DNA of 59,597 nt from DASUXA01 sp036378155. GTDB lineage: Bacteria; Actinomycetota; Actinomycetes; Mycobacteriales; Micromonosporaceae. The stretch covers positions 1 to 59,597 of the forward strand of contig DASUXA010000026.1 in the NCBI GenBank assembly GCA_036378155.1, read 5' to 3'. Positions 47,612 through 56,431 of this stretch are shown piece by piece; position 1 is the first letter of the stretch; every line of letters starts with the position of its first letter. The notes below the pieces were generated by a model. The model ran no database searches. It had not been told where the DNA came from and saw only the letters and a list, made by a program, of their open reading frames with translations. The position numbers and the translations under genes are program-made.

Positions 47612-48325
47612 GTGTCTGGTCCGATCGCGCTCGTCGGCTCCGGCGGGTACACCGAACCGCTGCTCGACGTGGAACGCGGCCTGATCGCCGGCCGCCCGCC
47701 CCGGTACGTGCAGATCCCGACCGCCGCCGCGCCCGAGGGGCCGCAGCGGCTGCGGTACTGGCTGGAACTCGGCCGTGACCAGGCAGAACGGATCGGGGTC
47801 AGCCCGGTACCGCTGATCGTCACCAACCGCGACGAAGCCAACGACCCGGCGATCGCCGCCGAGGTCGCCGGCGCGGGACTGGTGTGCCTGTCCGGCGGGG
47901 ACGCCGTGTTCCTCGCCGACACCCTGCGCGACACCCTGCTGTGGCAGGCGGTGGTGGACGCCTGGCACGAGGGCGCGGCGCTGGCCGGGTGCGCCGCCGG
48001 AGCGGTCGCGCTCGGACACGAGATCGTCGACCCGCGCCGCCCGCTGCGCGACCCGGCGCCCGGTCTGGGTCTGCTGCCCGGTCTGCGGGTGCTGCCCGGC
48101 TTCGACCGGGTGCTGGCCCGGCTGCCCGACGTCGTGCTGCGACCGTTCACGGCGGGCGACGGCGAGCGGATCACCGTCGGGATCGACGCGGACACCGCCC
48201 TCGTCGGGGGCGGGCACGCCTGGACGGTACGCGGGCGGGGCTCGGTCCGGCTGTTCGGGCAGGGTGGTCGGCGCGACCTGCGCGCCGGGGACACGCTCAG
48301 GTTCGGGGACGTCGCGCGCCGGTGA
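47612..48325 (+). CDS. Peptidase S51-like protein lacking the catalytic serine
   Basis: This 237-aa protein resembles the cyanophycinase/dipeptidase E fold, a class I glutamine-amidotransferase-like family. GPIALVGSGGYTE opens the chain and GLVCLSGGDAVFLAD holds the oxyanion region. The nucleophile elbow reads LAGCAAGAVALG where relatives have G-X-S-A-G-A, so the Ser position is Ala. A late His (VGGGHAWTV) is present. It may be inactive as a peptidase or may use the preceding Cys. The GTG start has a TACGGT box upstream. Its end overlaps the convergent SpoIIE gene by 29 bases. Confidence 0.8.
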   Translation: MSGPIALVGSGGYTEPLLDVERGLIAGRPPRYVQIPTAAAPEGPQRLRYWLELGRDQAERIGVSPVPLIVTNRDEANDPAIAAEVAGAGLVCLSGGDAVFLADTLRDTLLWQAVVDAWHEGAALAGCAAGAVALGHEIVDPRRPLRDPAPGLGLLPGLRVLPGFDRVLARLPDVVLRPFTAGDGERITVGIDADTALVGGGHAWTVRGRGSVRLFGQGGRRDLRAGDTLRFGDVARR

Positions 48326-50228
48326 CCGGCCGGCGCAGCGCGAGCAGGCACACGTCGTCGTTCTGCGCGCCGGGCGGCACCATCGCCTCGGCGATGTTCG
48401 TGACGATCTCCTGCGCCGACCCGGCGTCGCTCAGGTCGGCCAGGGTATGGGCGAGCTTGTCCAGGTCGCCGACCCCGTTCAACCCGGCGTGCTCGATCAG
48501 CCCGTCGGTGTACCACAGCACGGTGCAGCCCGGTCTGAGGGTGATCGTCCGCTCCGGGTACCCGGCGTTGTGCTTCATCACGCCGAGGATCACGCCCTCC
48601 GGCTCGTCGAGGACGAGCGGTTCGTCGCCCAGGCACGCCACCGGCGGCGGATGACCCGCGCGGCTCCAGGTCAAGGTGTGGTTCTTCGGGTCGTACAGCC
48701 CGACCAGCATGGTCACCAGATCGAGTTCGGGCAGGGTGGCGAGCAGGGTGTTGACCCGACGCAGGACGCTGCTCGGGCACGGGTCTTCCAGCGCGTACGC
48801 CCGTACCGCGTTGCGCACCTGACCCATGATCGCGGCGGCTCGTACGTCGTGACCGGCGACGTCGCCCAGAGCGACGGCGAGCCGCCGGTCCGGCAGCACG
48901 AACGCGTCGTACCAGTCGCCGCCGATGTCCATCCGGTCGGCGACCGGGTGGTACGCCACCGCGAGGTCGACGCCGGGCACAGTGGGGATCGCGGCGGGCA
49001 GCATCGCGTTCTGGAACATCTGCAGCGCGTGGTGTTCGGCGCGCAGTCGTACCCGCGCCGCCTCGGCCCGTTGGCGCGCCTGCTGGGCTGCTTCTTCGGC
49101 GGCCCGCCGGGCGGTGACGTCGATCGTCGCGCCCCAGATCCTGACCAGTCGTCCCTGCTCGTCGAAGACCGGCTCGGCGGTGGTGACCACGGTGATCGGC
49201 TTGCCGTCCGGGCGTACCAGCCGACCCTCGGTGGTCAGCGGCCAGGCGTTGTGCAACAGGTGGTCGACGAGTTCGCCGAGGGTACGGGCGCGGCCCGGGG
49301 TGAGGAACGCCAGCGCCTGGGTCACGTCCGACGGGGGGTCGGCGGTACCGAGAATCGCCTGCATCTGCGGCGACCAGGTGACCCGGTCGGTACCCAGGTC
49401 GATCTCCCAGCTGCCGAAACCGGCGATGCGCTGGCTCGCCTCGAGTTGGCGTATCAGTTCCGCGGTCGCCCGCAGTTGCGCCGACTCCGCCTCCAGGGCC
49501 TGCAGGGTGCGGCGCTCGGTGACGTCCTGCACGGTGACCGCCGCGCCCAGCAGTTCGTCGTCAGCGCCGCGCAGCGGGTACCGGTTGACCAGGAAGTGTC
49601 GCTGCTCCCCGTCGAACGTCAACGTCACGTCGCTGTCGGGTGCCGCTGTGCCGGTGGCGAGCACCTCGCGCAGCGGCGGTTCGAGGATCGCGGCCATCTC
49701 CGGCGCGAGCAGCTCGGACAGGGTGTGCCCGACGTGCTCGGCGGGAGCGCGTTTCTTGATCGCGGCCAGCCGCTTGTTGACGTAGCGGTACCGGCCCTCG
49801 GTGTCGACGACGGCGACACCCAGCGGCGAGTGGTCGACCACCGGCGCCAGCAGCCGCACCTGGTCGGCGAGCTGAGCGGAGGCGTCCTCGGCGGCAGCCC
49901 GCGCCCGGTCGACGCGGCGCAGCCGTTCAAAGATTCCGGTCACCGCGGCAGCCGCCGCGGCGAACGCCACGACCTGCGGTATCTCACCGACAAGAACGGC
50001 GAACGACCCGTGCGGCGGCAGGGCGAGGTAGGCGAAACCGGCGGTGGCGACGACGGCGGCGAGCACGCCGCCCGCCAACCGACCGAGCACGGTGGCGACC
50101 GCGACGGTGGCCAGCAGGAGTACGCCGGTGCCCATCAGCCCGGCGCCCTCCGTGGTAGCCATGACGGCGATCGGCACTAGCGGCAGGAGGCCCACCGTGA
50201 CAGCCGGCAGCCGCGCCCAGCGTGGCAT
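48297..50228 (-). CDS. SpoIIE/PP2C-type serine phosphatase with membrane and PAS domains
   Basis: This 643-aa sensor phosphatase has about three to four N-terminal membrane helices (residues 8-100), PAS domain 1 (VVDHSPLGVAVVDTEGRYRYVN) and PAS domain 2 (GSWEIDLGTDRVTWSPQM, ending in GATIDVTARR). A coiled linker leads to the SpoIIE phosphatase with metal motifs DIGGDWYDAF, GDVAGHDVRAA, WYTDGLIE and QNDDVCLLAL. It should dephosphorylate an anti-anti-sigma (STAS) protein on signal. The divergent neighbour encodes a STAS protein and an RsbW-like kinase, so this looks like one partner-switching module. The ATG at 50228 is the first start. Confidence 0.92.
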   Translation of the reverse strand: MPRWARLPAVTVGLLPLVPIAVMATTEGAGLMGTGVLLLATVAVATVLGRLAGGVLAAVVATAGFAYLALPPHGSFAVLVGEIPQVVAFAAAAAAVTGIFERLRRVDRARAAAEDASAQLADQVRLLAPVVDHSPLGVAVVDTEGRYRYVNKRLAAIKKRAPAEHVGHTLSELLAPEMAAILEPPLREVLATGTAAPDSDVTLTFDGEQRHFLVNRYPLRGADDELLGAAVTVQDVTERRTLQALEAESAQLRATAELIRQLEASQRIAGFGSWEIDLGTDRVTWSPQMQAILGTADPPSDVTQALAFLTPGRARTLGELVDHLLHNAWPLTTEGRLVRPDGKPITVVTTAEPVFDEQGRLVRIWGATIDVTARRAAEEAAQQARQRAEAARVRLRAEHHALQMFQNAMLPAAIPTVPGVDLAVAYHPVADRMDIGGDWYDAFVLPDRRLAVALGDVAGHDVRAAAIMGQVRNAVRAYALEDPCPSSVLRRVNTLLATLPELDLVTMLVGLYDPKNHTLTWSRAGHPPPVACLGDEPLVLDEPEGVILGVMKHNAGYPERTITLRPGCTVLWYTDGLIEHAGLNGVGDLDKLAHTLADLSDAGSAQEIVTNIAEAMVPPGAQNDDVCLLALRRPVTGARRPRT

Positions 50229-50363
50229 CGCACCCCCCTCGCGACCGTCCGTGCCGTGAACGGCGGCCGCGTCATCGAGACTACGTTGCCACCGCCGGAA
50301 CCTCAGCGGTAGCTGGGAAAACAGGCAACGGTCGGGGTATTCCTCCGGTATGTTCGCCGCTGT

Positions 50364-50382
50364 CCGGTTCCGGATGAACCGG
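50364..50382. promoter_or_regulatory. Inverted repeat between the divergent phosphatase and MEDS-STAS genes
   Basis: CCGGTT and AACCGG with a 7-base spacer lie in the 263-base divergent gap, near -10-like strings (GGTATTC, TATGGT at about 50412). No firm -35 could be assigned. The rest of the gap shows nothing recognisable. Confidence 0.35.
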
Positions 50383-50491
50383 TCACCGGGCAGCCGCGGC
50401 GCTCACCTGGTATGGTCGCCGCACCGGCGCCCCGACAGCGGTGCCGACCTCCGCGAGGGGACATGGCGCGGCCGGTGAAAGGAACCCCGAG

Positions 50492-51364
50492 ATGGCCACC
50501 CCGACGTCGGTAGACGATCTCGCCCCGGGTGCGCACGCCTGCCTGACGTTCTCCGACAGCGAGGAGCGGCTCGACATCCTGTCGGCGTTCGTCGGCAACG
50601 GGCTCGACCAGGGCCAGAAGGTGGTCTGCTACACCGAGTCGATCCCGCCGGACGTCCTGCCGGACGAACTCGTCGACCGCGGCATCTCGTTGGCTGAGCC
50701 GCTGCGCACCGGGCAGTTGCAGGTGCACACCGGCGCGGAGTGGATGCTGACCGGCGGGGTGTTCCGGGCGGCGCGCGCGGTCGAACGACTGCGCACCGAA
50801 CTGGTCGCCGCCCGCGACGAGGGATACTCCGGCCTGCGGATCAGTTTCGACCAGTGCTGGGCGACCCGCCCGGTCGCCGGCGTCGAGCAGCTGCTGGTCT
50901 TCGAGTCGCAGGTCAACGACCTGATCGCCAGCGCGGGCATCACCGCCATCTGCCAGTACGACCGGGCGGTGTTCGACCCGGTCACCCTCGCCGCGGTCAC
51001 CCAGGCGCACCGCGCGGTGGTCGCCGCGACGATTTACCACGAGGACCCGGTACTGCGGATCTGCCGCCAACTTCGACCGCCGGGCATCAGAGTGGCCGGC
51101 GAGATCGACTACACCCGTGCCGACGTGCTGTCCCACGCGCTCGGCGAGGCGGTGCGACTCGACCGCGACGTGTACGTCAACCTGCGGCAGTTGCGTTTCA
51201 TCGACGTCGCGGCGGCCACGGTCCTGCTGCACGCCGCGATGGGTCTGCCCGTCGACCGGCAGATGACGGTGGTGTGCGCCGAGGCGGTCGCGAAGGTGAT
51301 CAGACTGGTCAATGGATCCGCCGTACCGTCGTTGCGGCTTGTGGTGATTCCCGGTGACTTCTGA
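50492..51364 (+). CDS. MEDS-domain sensor fused to a STAS domain
   Basis: This 290-aa two-part protein has an N-terminal MEDS (DcmR-like sensory) domain from about 8 to 190 (GAHACLTFSDSEERLDILSAF, GQKVVCYTES, GITAICQYDRAVFDP). A C-terminal STAS domain (IRVAGEIDYTRADVLSHALGE, VYVNLRQLRFIDVAAATVLL) follows. The STAS part is the anti-anti-sigma type that can be phosphorylated by an RsbW kinase. The ATG at 50492 has an AAAGGAA site 8 bases upstream. It overlaps the kinase gene by 11 bases and is divergent from the SpoIIE phosphatase. Confidence 0.9.
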   Translation: MATPTSVDDLAPGAHACLTFSDSEERLDILSAFVGNGLDQGQKVVCYTESIPPDVLPDELVDRGISLAEPLRTGQLQVHTGAEWMLTGGVFRAARAVERLRTELVAARDEGYSGLRISFDQCWATRPVAGVEQLLVFESQVNDLIASAGITAICQYDRAVFDPVTLAAVTQAHRAVVAATIYHEDPVLRICRQLRPPGIRVAGEIDYTRADVLSHALGEAVRLDRDVYVNLRQLRFIDVAAATVLLHAAMGLPVDRQMTVVCAEAVAKVIRLVNGSAVPSLRLVVIPGDF

Positions 51365-51824
51365 CGGTCAGACGCCGACCGACCGCGCCGGGCCCCGGCT
51401 GCCTCCGGGCGGCGCGGCGCTCGACCAGCCGTTCGACGCCCGTACCCTGGTCGCGCTGCGGGCGACCGTCGCGGCGCACGCCGACGCGCTCGGGTTGGGG
51501 CCGCTGCGCGGCACCGACCTGGTCCTGATCGCGCACGAACTGGCGAGCAACGCGATCCGGCACGCGGGTGGCGGCGGACGGCTGCGGATGTGGCGCGCCG
51601 ACGAGCATGTGTACTGCCAGGTCGTGGACACCGGTCCGGGGCTGCCCGACCCGGCGGCCGCGGGGCTCGCCGACCCGGAACCGCAGGCAGCCGGCGGGCG
51701 CGGGTTGTGGATCGTCCGGCAACTCGCCGACGTGATCGACGTGAGCACGGCTGCCGGCGGTACCACCATCACGGTCGGGCTCCGGCTCCACCGGTCGACA
51801 TCGGACCGAGCCGCGCCCTGCTGA
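51354..51824 (+). CDS. RsbW-like anti-sigma regulatory histidine-kinase-fold protein
   Basis: This 156-aa GHKL ATPase-type protein has the N-box LIAHELASNAIRHAGGGG (about 58-75), G1 box VVDTGPGLPDP (about 90-100) and G2 box AGGRGLWIVRQLADVIDV. It should bind a sigma factor or phosphorylate the STAS protein encoded just upstream. The GTG start lies inside the end of the MEDS-STAS gene, so the two are translated together, giving matched amounts. No sigma-factor gene is in the window, so the target is elsewhere. Confidence 0.88.
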   Translation: MTSDGQTPTDRAGPRLPPGGAALDQPFDARTLVALRATVAAHADALGLGPLRGTDLVLIAHELASNAIRHAGGGGRLRMWRADEHVYCQVVDTGPGLPDPAAAGLADPEPQAAGGRGLWIVRQLADVIDVSTAAGGTTITVGLRLHRSTSDRAAPC

Positions 51825-51880
51825 GCACGCGCCCGACCGGGCAGCGCCCGACCGAGCAGCGCGCGACTCCGGCGTCGCGT

Positions 51881-52945
51881 TCAGAACGCCCGGTGGTACT
51901 GCACCGGCCACCGCGGGTCGGCACCCAGCTTGGCGGCTGCCCGGCTCGGCCAGTACGGGTCGCGCAGCAGCTCGCGACCGAGCAGAACGAGGTCCGCGTG
52001 TCCGCCGGCGACAATCTCCTCCGCCTGCTCCGGTTCGGTGATCAGTCCCACCGCGCCGGTCGGTACCCCGGTCTCGGCGCGTACCCGCGAGGCCAGCGGA
52101 ACCTGATATCCGGGACCGACAGGAGCCGCCTGGGGCGCCGCCCCGCCGGACGAGCAGTCGACCAGGTCCACGCCGGCTTCGGCGAGCCGCCTCGCGAGCA
52201 CCACGCTGTCGTCGGGCGTCCAGCCGCCGTCCACCCAGTCGGTCGCCGAGATCCGCGCCAGTACCGGCATGTCGTCGCCGACCGCCGCGCGTACCGCATG
52301 CGCCACCTCGATCACCAGGCGCATCCGTCCGGCGAGGTCGCCGCCGTACCCGTCGGTGCGCCGGTTGGTCAGCGGCGACAGGAACTCGTGGAGCAGGTAC
52401 CCGTGCGCGGCGTGGATCTCGACCAGCGCGAACCCGGCGTCCCGGGCGCGTGCCGCGGCGGCGGCGAACGCGGCGACCACCGACGCGATGCCGGCCTCGT
52501 CGAGCGGTCGCGGGTCGCGGTATCCGGCGACGAACGGCTCCGCCCCGGGCCCGACCGGCGTCCAGCCGCCCTCGTCGTCCGGCACGCCCCCGCGTCGTTC
52601 GCTCCACGGCCAGTACGTCGACGCCTTGAACCCGGCGTGCGCCAACTGCATGCCGGGCACCGCCCCGTGCTCGGCGACGAACGCCGCGATCGGGCGCCAC
52701 GCGTCGACGTGCGCGTCGGACCAGATACCGGTGTCGCGCGGCGAGATGCGGCCCTCGGGCACGACCGCCGTCGCCTCGGTGAAGACGAGACCCGCCCCGC
52801 CCACCGCGCGCGAGCCGAGATGCACCAGGTGCCAGGCGGTCGGCACACCGTCCGGACCCGCGCTGTACTGGCACATCGGCGACACGGCGACCCGGTTGGG
52901 CAGGGTCACGCGCCGCAACGACAGCGGGCTGAACAGCGCGCTCAT
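51881..52945 (-). CDS. Old-yellow-enzyme family FMN oxidoreductase (YqjM/xenobiotic reductase type)
   Basis: This 354-aa FMN TIM-barrel ene-reductase begins LFSPLSLRRVTLPNRVAVSPMCQYSA, including the Cys and Tyr typical of the YqjM class. It has the substrate His region GMQLAHAGFKAS, the HAAHGYLLHEFLSPLTNRR motif (with the DGYGG loop after it), and the phosphate-binding LVLLGRELLRDPYW. It reduces activated C=C bonds with NADPH. The open frame continues upstream, but the ATG at 52945 lies 5 bases after the stop of the next gene and gives normal length. Confidence 0.92.
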   Translation of the reverse strand: MSALFSPLSLRRVTLPNRVAVSPMCQYSAGPDGVPTAWHLVHLGSRAVGGAGLVFTEATAVVPEGRISPRDTGIWSDAHVDAWRPIAAFVAEHGAVPGMQLAHAGFKASTYWPWSERRGGVPDDEGGWTPVGPGAEPFVAGYRDPRPLDEAGIASVVAAFAAAAARARDAGFALVEIHAAHGYLLHEFLSPLTNRRTDGYGGDLAGRMRLVIEVAHAVRAAVGDDMPVLARISATDWVDGGWTPDDSVVLARRLAEAGVDLVDCSSGGAAPQAAPVGPGYQVPLASRVRAETGVPTGAVGLITEPEQAEEIVAGGHADLVLLGRELLRDPYWPSRAAAKLGADPRWPVQYHRAF

Positions 52946-52950
52946 CGGGA

Positions 52951-53433
52951 TCAGTCGCCCAGCGCCACGGTCAGTTCGTGTAGGAAGCCGCGTTCCGCCT
53001 CGCTGACCCATTCCCCGCCGATGCCGAGCACGCCGCCGGAGCGGGCCGCGCCGGCGACCTCCTCGGCGATGGTGACCAGCCAGTGCTTGTACGCGGTGGC
53101 CTCGTCCGCCGGCGCCTTCGCGGCGAGCAGCGCGGCGGTGGCGCGGGCGCGGTCGAGGACGTCCGGTACCGCGGCGGACGGCAGCTCGATCAGCGACAGT
53201 TCGGCGCCCTCCTCGGTGCCGCCGACCCGTTCGACGACCGCCTTGGCGACGTCGCGCACGAGCGCGTGGGGCGATTCGGCTCCGGCGGCGATGGCGGTCA
53301 TGCCGGCGGCGCCTTCGGCGAGGGTCCGGCGGGTGCCGTCGGACTCCACCGAGCTGGCCGCGACCAGTACCGACTGTGGGAGCCCGACCAGCAGACCCCA
53401 TTCGGCGTCCGTGTAGGTCGACGCGTTCGCCAT
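52951..53433 (-). CDS. Conserved hypothetical helical protein
   Basis: This 160-aa, mostly helical, acidic protein begins ANASTYTDAEWGLLVGLPQSV and ends with the conserved-looking SGGVLGIGGEWVSEAERGFLH. I recall an actinobacterial family with this GXLGIGG...VS..E ending, but no function. It has no signal peptide or catalytic motif. The ATG at 53433 has a GAGAGG site about 10 bases upstream. It is directly upstream of the OYE gene (5-base gap), so the two are co-expressed. Confidence 0.75.
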   Translation of the reverse strand: MANASTYTDAEWGLLVGLPQSVLVAASSVESDGTRRTLAEGAAGMTAIAAGAESPHALVRDVAKAVVERVGGTEEGAELSLIELPSAAVPDVLDRARATAALLAAKAPADEATAYKHWLVTIAEEVAGAARSGGVLGIGGEWVSEAERGFLHELTVALGD

Positions 53434-53497
53434 GCGACACGATCCTCTCGTCCGGGTACCGTCCGGGTGCCGGACGAAAGCGTAACCAGCGATCCGG

Positions 53498-54595
53498 TCA
53501 GGCACGAGTCGAGGCGGTACCGCCGGCGCCGCCGGTCAGCCGGTCCAGCAGGGCGGCGCGGATCGCCGGTCGGGAGCCGAACACCAGCAGGAACAGCGCC
53601 TCCCGCAGCAGCCGCTGGGCGTGCTGGTCGACCCGCACGGCGCGGGCGCCGGTACCGACCGCGAGCGCCGCCGCCGCGCGCAGCGCGAGGTCCGACGCAG
53701 CCGCGCGGGCCCGAGCCATCGCCTCGTCGGCAGGCGCCCGCACGGTCGCGCCGTCGGCACGCGCGTGCGCCGTGGCGTCGTCGGCGCCCGGCTGGGCGTC
53801 GGGCGCGGCTGCCGCGTCCAGCGCCGCGCGGCACTCGTCCAGCGCGGCGTCGAACGGACCCGGGCCGAGCAGCGTACAGCACCGGGCGGCGACGCCCAGC
53901 GCCAGCGACCCGTTCATCCGCAGCCCGGCGGCGGGCTGGCGGGACCAGTCCTCGCCGGGTACGACCGCGACCACGCGTGCGCGTGGTACCAGGTGCGACA
54001 CGAACCGCGCGGTGACCGTGCGACTGGCGGACAGCACCGCCATGTCCAGCGTTTCGATCCGCAGCGAGTCGTCGGGTACCGCGTCCAGCAGCGCCCACAC
54101 CAGCGCGCCGTGCTCGTCGCGGGCAGCGGCGTACAGCGTGTCGATCATGCCCCAGCCGGTGACCCACTGGGCGTCGCCGTCGAACAGGTACCCGCCGTCG
54201 TACCCGGTGGCGCGGACCGTGGGCGGGCCGGGTCGCAGCGCCGCCTGGACCACGCCGGCGCGACGCCGCCCGGTGGCGAGCGGTACCAGCCAGGTGTCCC
54301 GGATGCCGGGGCGGTCGGACGCCGCGACGGCCCGTACCGACGCCAGGTGCTGCAACCAGACGAACGTCGTGGTGAGGCAGCCGTCGGCGAGGATCTCCAC
54401 GACCCGCGCCGCGGTCGGCAGGTCCGTCACACCCAGCCCGCCGACCTCGGCGGGCGCCGGCAGCCCGTAGAAACCCTCGGCAGCGAGCAGGTCGAGGTGT
54501 TCGCGCGGTACCCCCGGCCCCGACTCGACCCGCAGCGCAGCGGGAAACAACACGTCGTCGGCGATACGCCGGGCCCGATCGAGCACGTCCACCAT
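53498..54595 (-). CDS. Acyl-CoA dehydrogenase-like flavoprotein
   Basis: This 365-aa protein of the acyl-CoA dehydrogenase fold has FYGLPAPAEVGGLGVTDLP near the N-terminus, the flavin-binding middle domain (FDGDAQWVTGWGMIDTLY), and an Arg/His segment VRVDQHAQRLLREALFLLVFGSR at the end. An Ala/Asp-rich insert lies near residues 265-300. The usual catalytic Glu of the fatty-acid enzymes is not evident at the end, so it may be a non-acyl-CoA oxidase relative. The ATG at 54595 follows a TTGACA at 54626-54631 (minus strand), a good -35. It is immediately upstream of the hypothetical/OYE pair in the same direction. Confidence 0.78.
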   Translation of the reverse strand: MVDVLDRARRIADDVLFPAALRVESGPGVPREHLDLLAAEGFYGLPAPAEVGGLGVTDLPTAARVVEILADGCLTTTFVWLQHLASVRAVAASDRPGIRDTWLVPLATGRRRAGVVQAALRPGPPTVRATGYDGGYLFDGDAQWVTGWGMIDTLYAAARDEHGALVWALLDAVPDDSLRIETLDMAVLSASRTVTARFVSHLVPRARVVAVVPGEDWSRQPAAGLRMNGSLALGVAARCCTLLGPGPFDAALDECRAALDAAAAPDAQPGADDATAHARADGATVRAPADEAMARARAAASDLALRAAAALAVGTGARAVRVDQHAQRLLREALFLLVFGSRPAIRAALLDRLTGGAGGTASTRA

Positions 54596-54625
54596 CGGCC
54601 GATGGTGTCGGCGGTACGAATCGGG

Positions 54626-54631
54626 TGTCAA
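54626..54631 (-). promoter_or_regulatory. Candidate -35 box of the acyl-CoA-dehydrogenase-like gene
   Basis: On the minus strand this reads TTGACA, a consensus -35. A weak ACACCA lies 17 bases downstream, 7 bases before the ATG at 54595. The palindrome CATCGGCCGATG covers the start codon region (54593-54604). Confidence 0.4.
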
Positions 54632-54654
54632 GTACGAGAACGGCGCGAGTCGAC

Positions 54655-54770
54655 GCAGACGGCGCGGCGCGAGCCGCGCGGTGAACGTTCCCTGCCGGCG
54701 CAGACGGCGCGGCGTGTGCCGCCCGGTGAACGTTCCCTGCCGGCGCAGCCGGCGCGGCGCGAGCCGCGCT
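54655..54770. repeat. Tandem 45-base repeats (2.6 copies) downstream of the phospholipase D gene
   Basis: Unit 1 is 54655-54699, unit 2 is 54700-54744, and a partial third is 54745-54770. Each contains a GCGCGGC-type hairpin core, and the full units also contain the palindrome GAACGTTC. The last unit ends at the stop codon of the phospholipase gene. The units could act as a multi-hairpin terminator or be a slippage-expanded intergenic element. Confidence 0.85.
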
Positions 54771-56311
54771 CAGAACTCCCCGCGCCGTCGCAGACCCGGC
54801 GGGCGCCCGTCCGGGTCGTACACCGCCCGGTACAGCGGAGCCGTGATCAGCCGCGCCCAGCGGGACAGCGTCGGCTGCCGGTACCGGCGCAGCCGACCCG
54901 GCGGCCGTGGCCCCCGGCAGCCGCCCTCGTACCACGACTCCAGCGCCTTGGCGGTGTCGTCGAACGCGCCGAACGCCGCGACCGGGTCGGACAGGTCCTC
55001 GTCGTCCCCGTCGGCGCGGTCGAGGTGTTCGCGCATCAGGGTGAGCCGCAGCTCGCGCGCGAACCCGGGGTCGCGTTCGTCGACGACCGCGCAGGTCAGC
55101 TCCGAGTCGTACGTCCACGAACGCAGGTTGACGTTGTCCGAGCCGACCGCCGCCCAGGCGTCGTCGATCACGCATGCCTTCGCGTGCACGTACACCGGGG
55201 TGCCGGCATGGTTCTCCAGCCCGTACACGGCGACCCGTTCGCCGCCGGCACGCCGCAGCACCTCCAGCGCGCGGGACCGACCGAGCTGCTGGGCACGTAC
55301 CGCCAGCCTGCCGTCCTGGTCGGGGTGCAGCGGCACCACCGCGATCAGGCGCAGCTCCGGCTGCTTGCCCAACGCGTCGGCGAGGCAGGCGACCACCCGC
55401 TCGGACCACAGGTACTGGTCCTCGAGGTAGATCAGGTGCCGGGCGGCGGCGATCGCCTTGCGGTACCCGCGCGCCACGCTGCGCTCCCCGAGCGGCGCGA
55501 ACGGGTAGCCGGGTCGCCGGTACGGGTAGGTGCGCAGCACCTGGACCGCCTGGGTGCCGCACGGCGCGGGATCGGGTAACCGGGGCGGCAGCGGGCCGGG
55601 GCGGTGGTCCTCGCCGCGGATCCGGTCCACCACCAGCCGGAACGGGTCGCGGGTCAGCGGGGCGGGGTCGGTCCACCGTTCCCGGAACGTCGCCTCGATG
55701 TCCCCGACCGCCGGGCCGCGGATCTCCAACTGCAGGTCGTGCCAGGGCGGACGCGACCCGTACACGGCGGGCATCGGCGCCGCCTGCGGGTCGCCGAGGT
55801 GGCTGGCGTCGTCCCGGCGGCTGTGGCACAGGTCGATGCCGCCGACGTACGCCACGTCCAGTTCGGGCCGGTCCGGATGGCGCAGGACCACGAACTTCTG
55901 GTGGTGCGAACCGCCGACCCGGACCCGCATGTCCAGCAGGCACTCCCCGCCGGCCGCCTCGATCTCCTCGCCGAGGTGCCGGTTCTCCCGCGCCGAGAAG
56001 CGCAGCTTGTCCAGATGCGACCGCCAGATGAGCCCCTTGACCAGCACACCCCGGCGCGCCGCCGCGCACAGTACCCGCGACACCTCGCTGCCCGCCCCGT
56101 CCAGCCGCTCGTCCGGGTCGCCCCGCCAGTCGGTGAACAGCACCACGTCGCCGGCGCGCTGCCGGCCGATCGCGGCGCACAGCCGCGCGAAGTACGTCGC
56201 TCCGTGGACCAGCACGCGCACCCGGTTGCCCGTGGTCCACGCGTGCGCGTCGATCGACGTGGCGCGGTTTCCGCGCTCGCCGGGGCCCAGAAACCACCCG
56301 TCCGGTCGCAT
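54770..56311 (-). CDS. Phospholipase D-family protein
   Basis: This 513-aa protein has two HKD motifs: GGSHHQKFVVLRHPDRPELD near residue 165 and VYVHAKACVIDDAWAAVGSDN near 400. AYVGGIDLCHSRRDD and NLRSWTYDSELTCAVVD follow each motif. This is the cardiolipin-synthase/phospholipase D superfamily. No signal peptide is visible, so it probably works inside the cell on phospholipids. The ATG at 56311 is preferred because the frame upstream overlaps the divergent gene; its ribosome site (AGGGGGT) is unusually close. The last residues run into a tandem repeat. Confidence 0.87.
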   Translation of the reverse strand: MRPDGWFLGPGERGNRATSIDAHAWTTGNRVRVLVHGATYFARLCAAIGRQRAGDVVLFTDWRGDPDERLDGAGSEVSRVLCAAARRGVLVKGLIWRSHLDKLRFSARENRHLGEEIEAAGGECLLDMRVRVGGSHHQKFVVLRHPDRPELDVAYVGGIDLCHSRRDDASHLGDPQAAPMPAVYGSRPPWHDLQLEIRGPAVGDIEATFRERWTDPAPLTRDPFRLVVDRIRGEDHRPGPLPPRLPDPAPCGTQAVQVLRTYPYRRPGYPFAPLGERSVARGYRKAIAAARHLIYLEDQYLWSERVVACLADALGKQPELRLIAVVPLHPDQDGRLAVRAQQLGRSRALEVLRRAGGERVAVYGLENHAGTPVYVHAKACVIDDAWAAVGSDNVNLRSWTYDSELTCAVVDERDPGFARELRLTLMREHLDRADGDDEDLSDPVAAFGAFDDTAKALESWYEGGCRGPRPPGRLRRYRQPTLSRWARLITAPLYRAVYDPDGRPPGLRRRGEF

Positions 56312-56431
56312 ACCCCCTGCATGCCCGCGACCGCCCCCGGCGCAAACCCGCACCGCCGTGGGACCGATCCGGACGACGCCGACCCGGACGGCTGGCATCA
56401 TCGCGGGATACGGCTGTCGAGAGGAACGATC

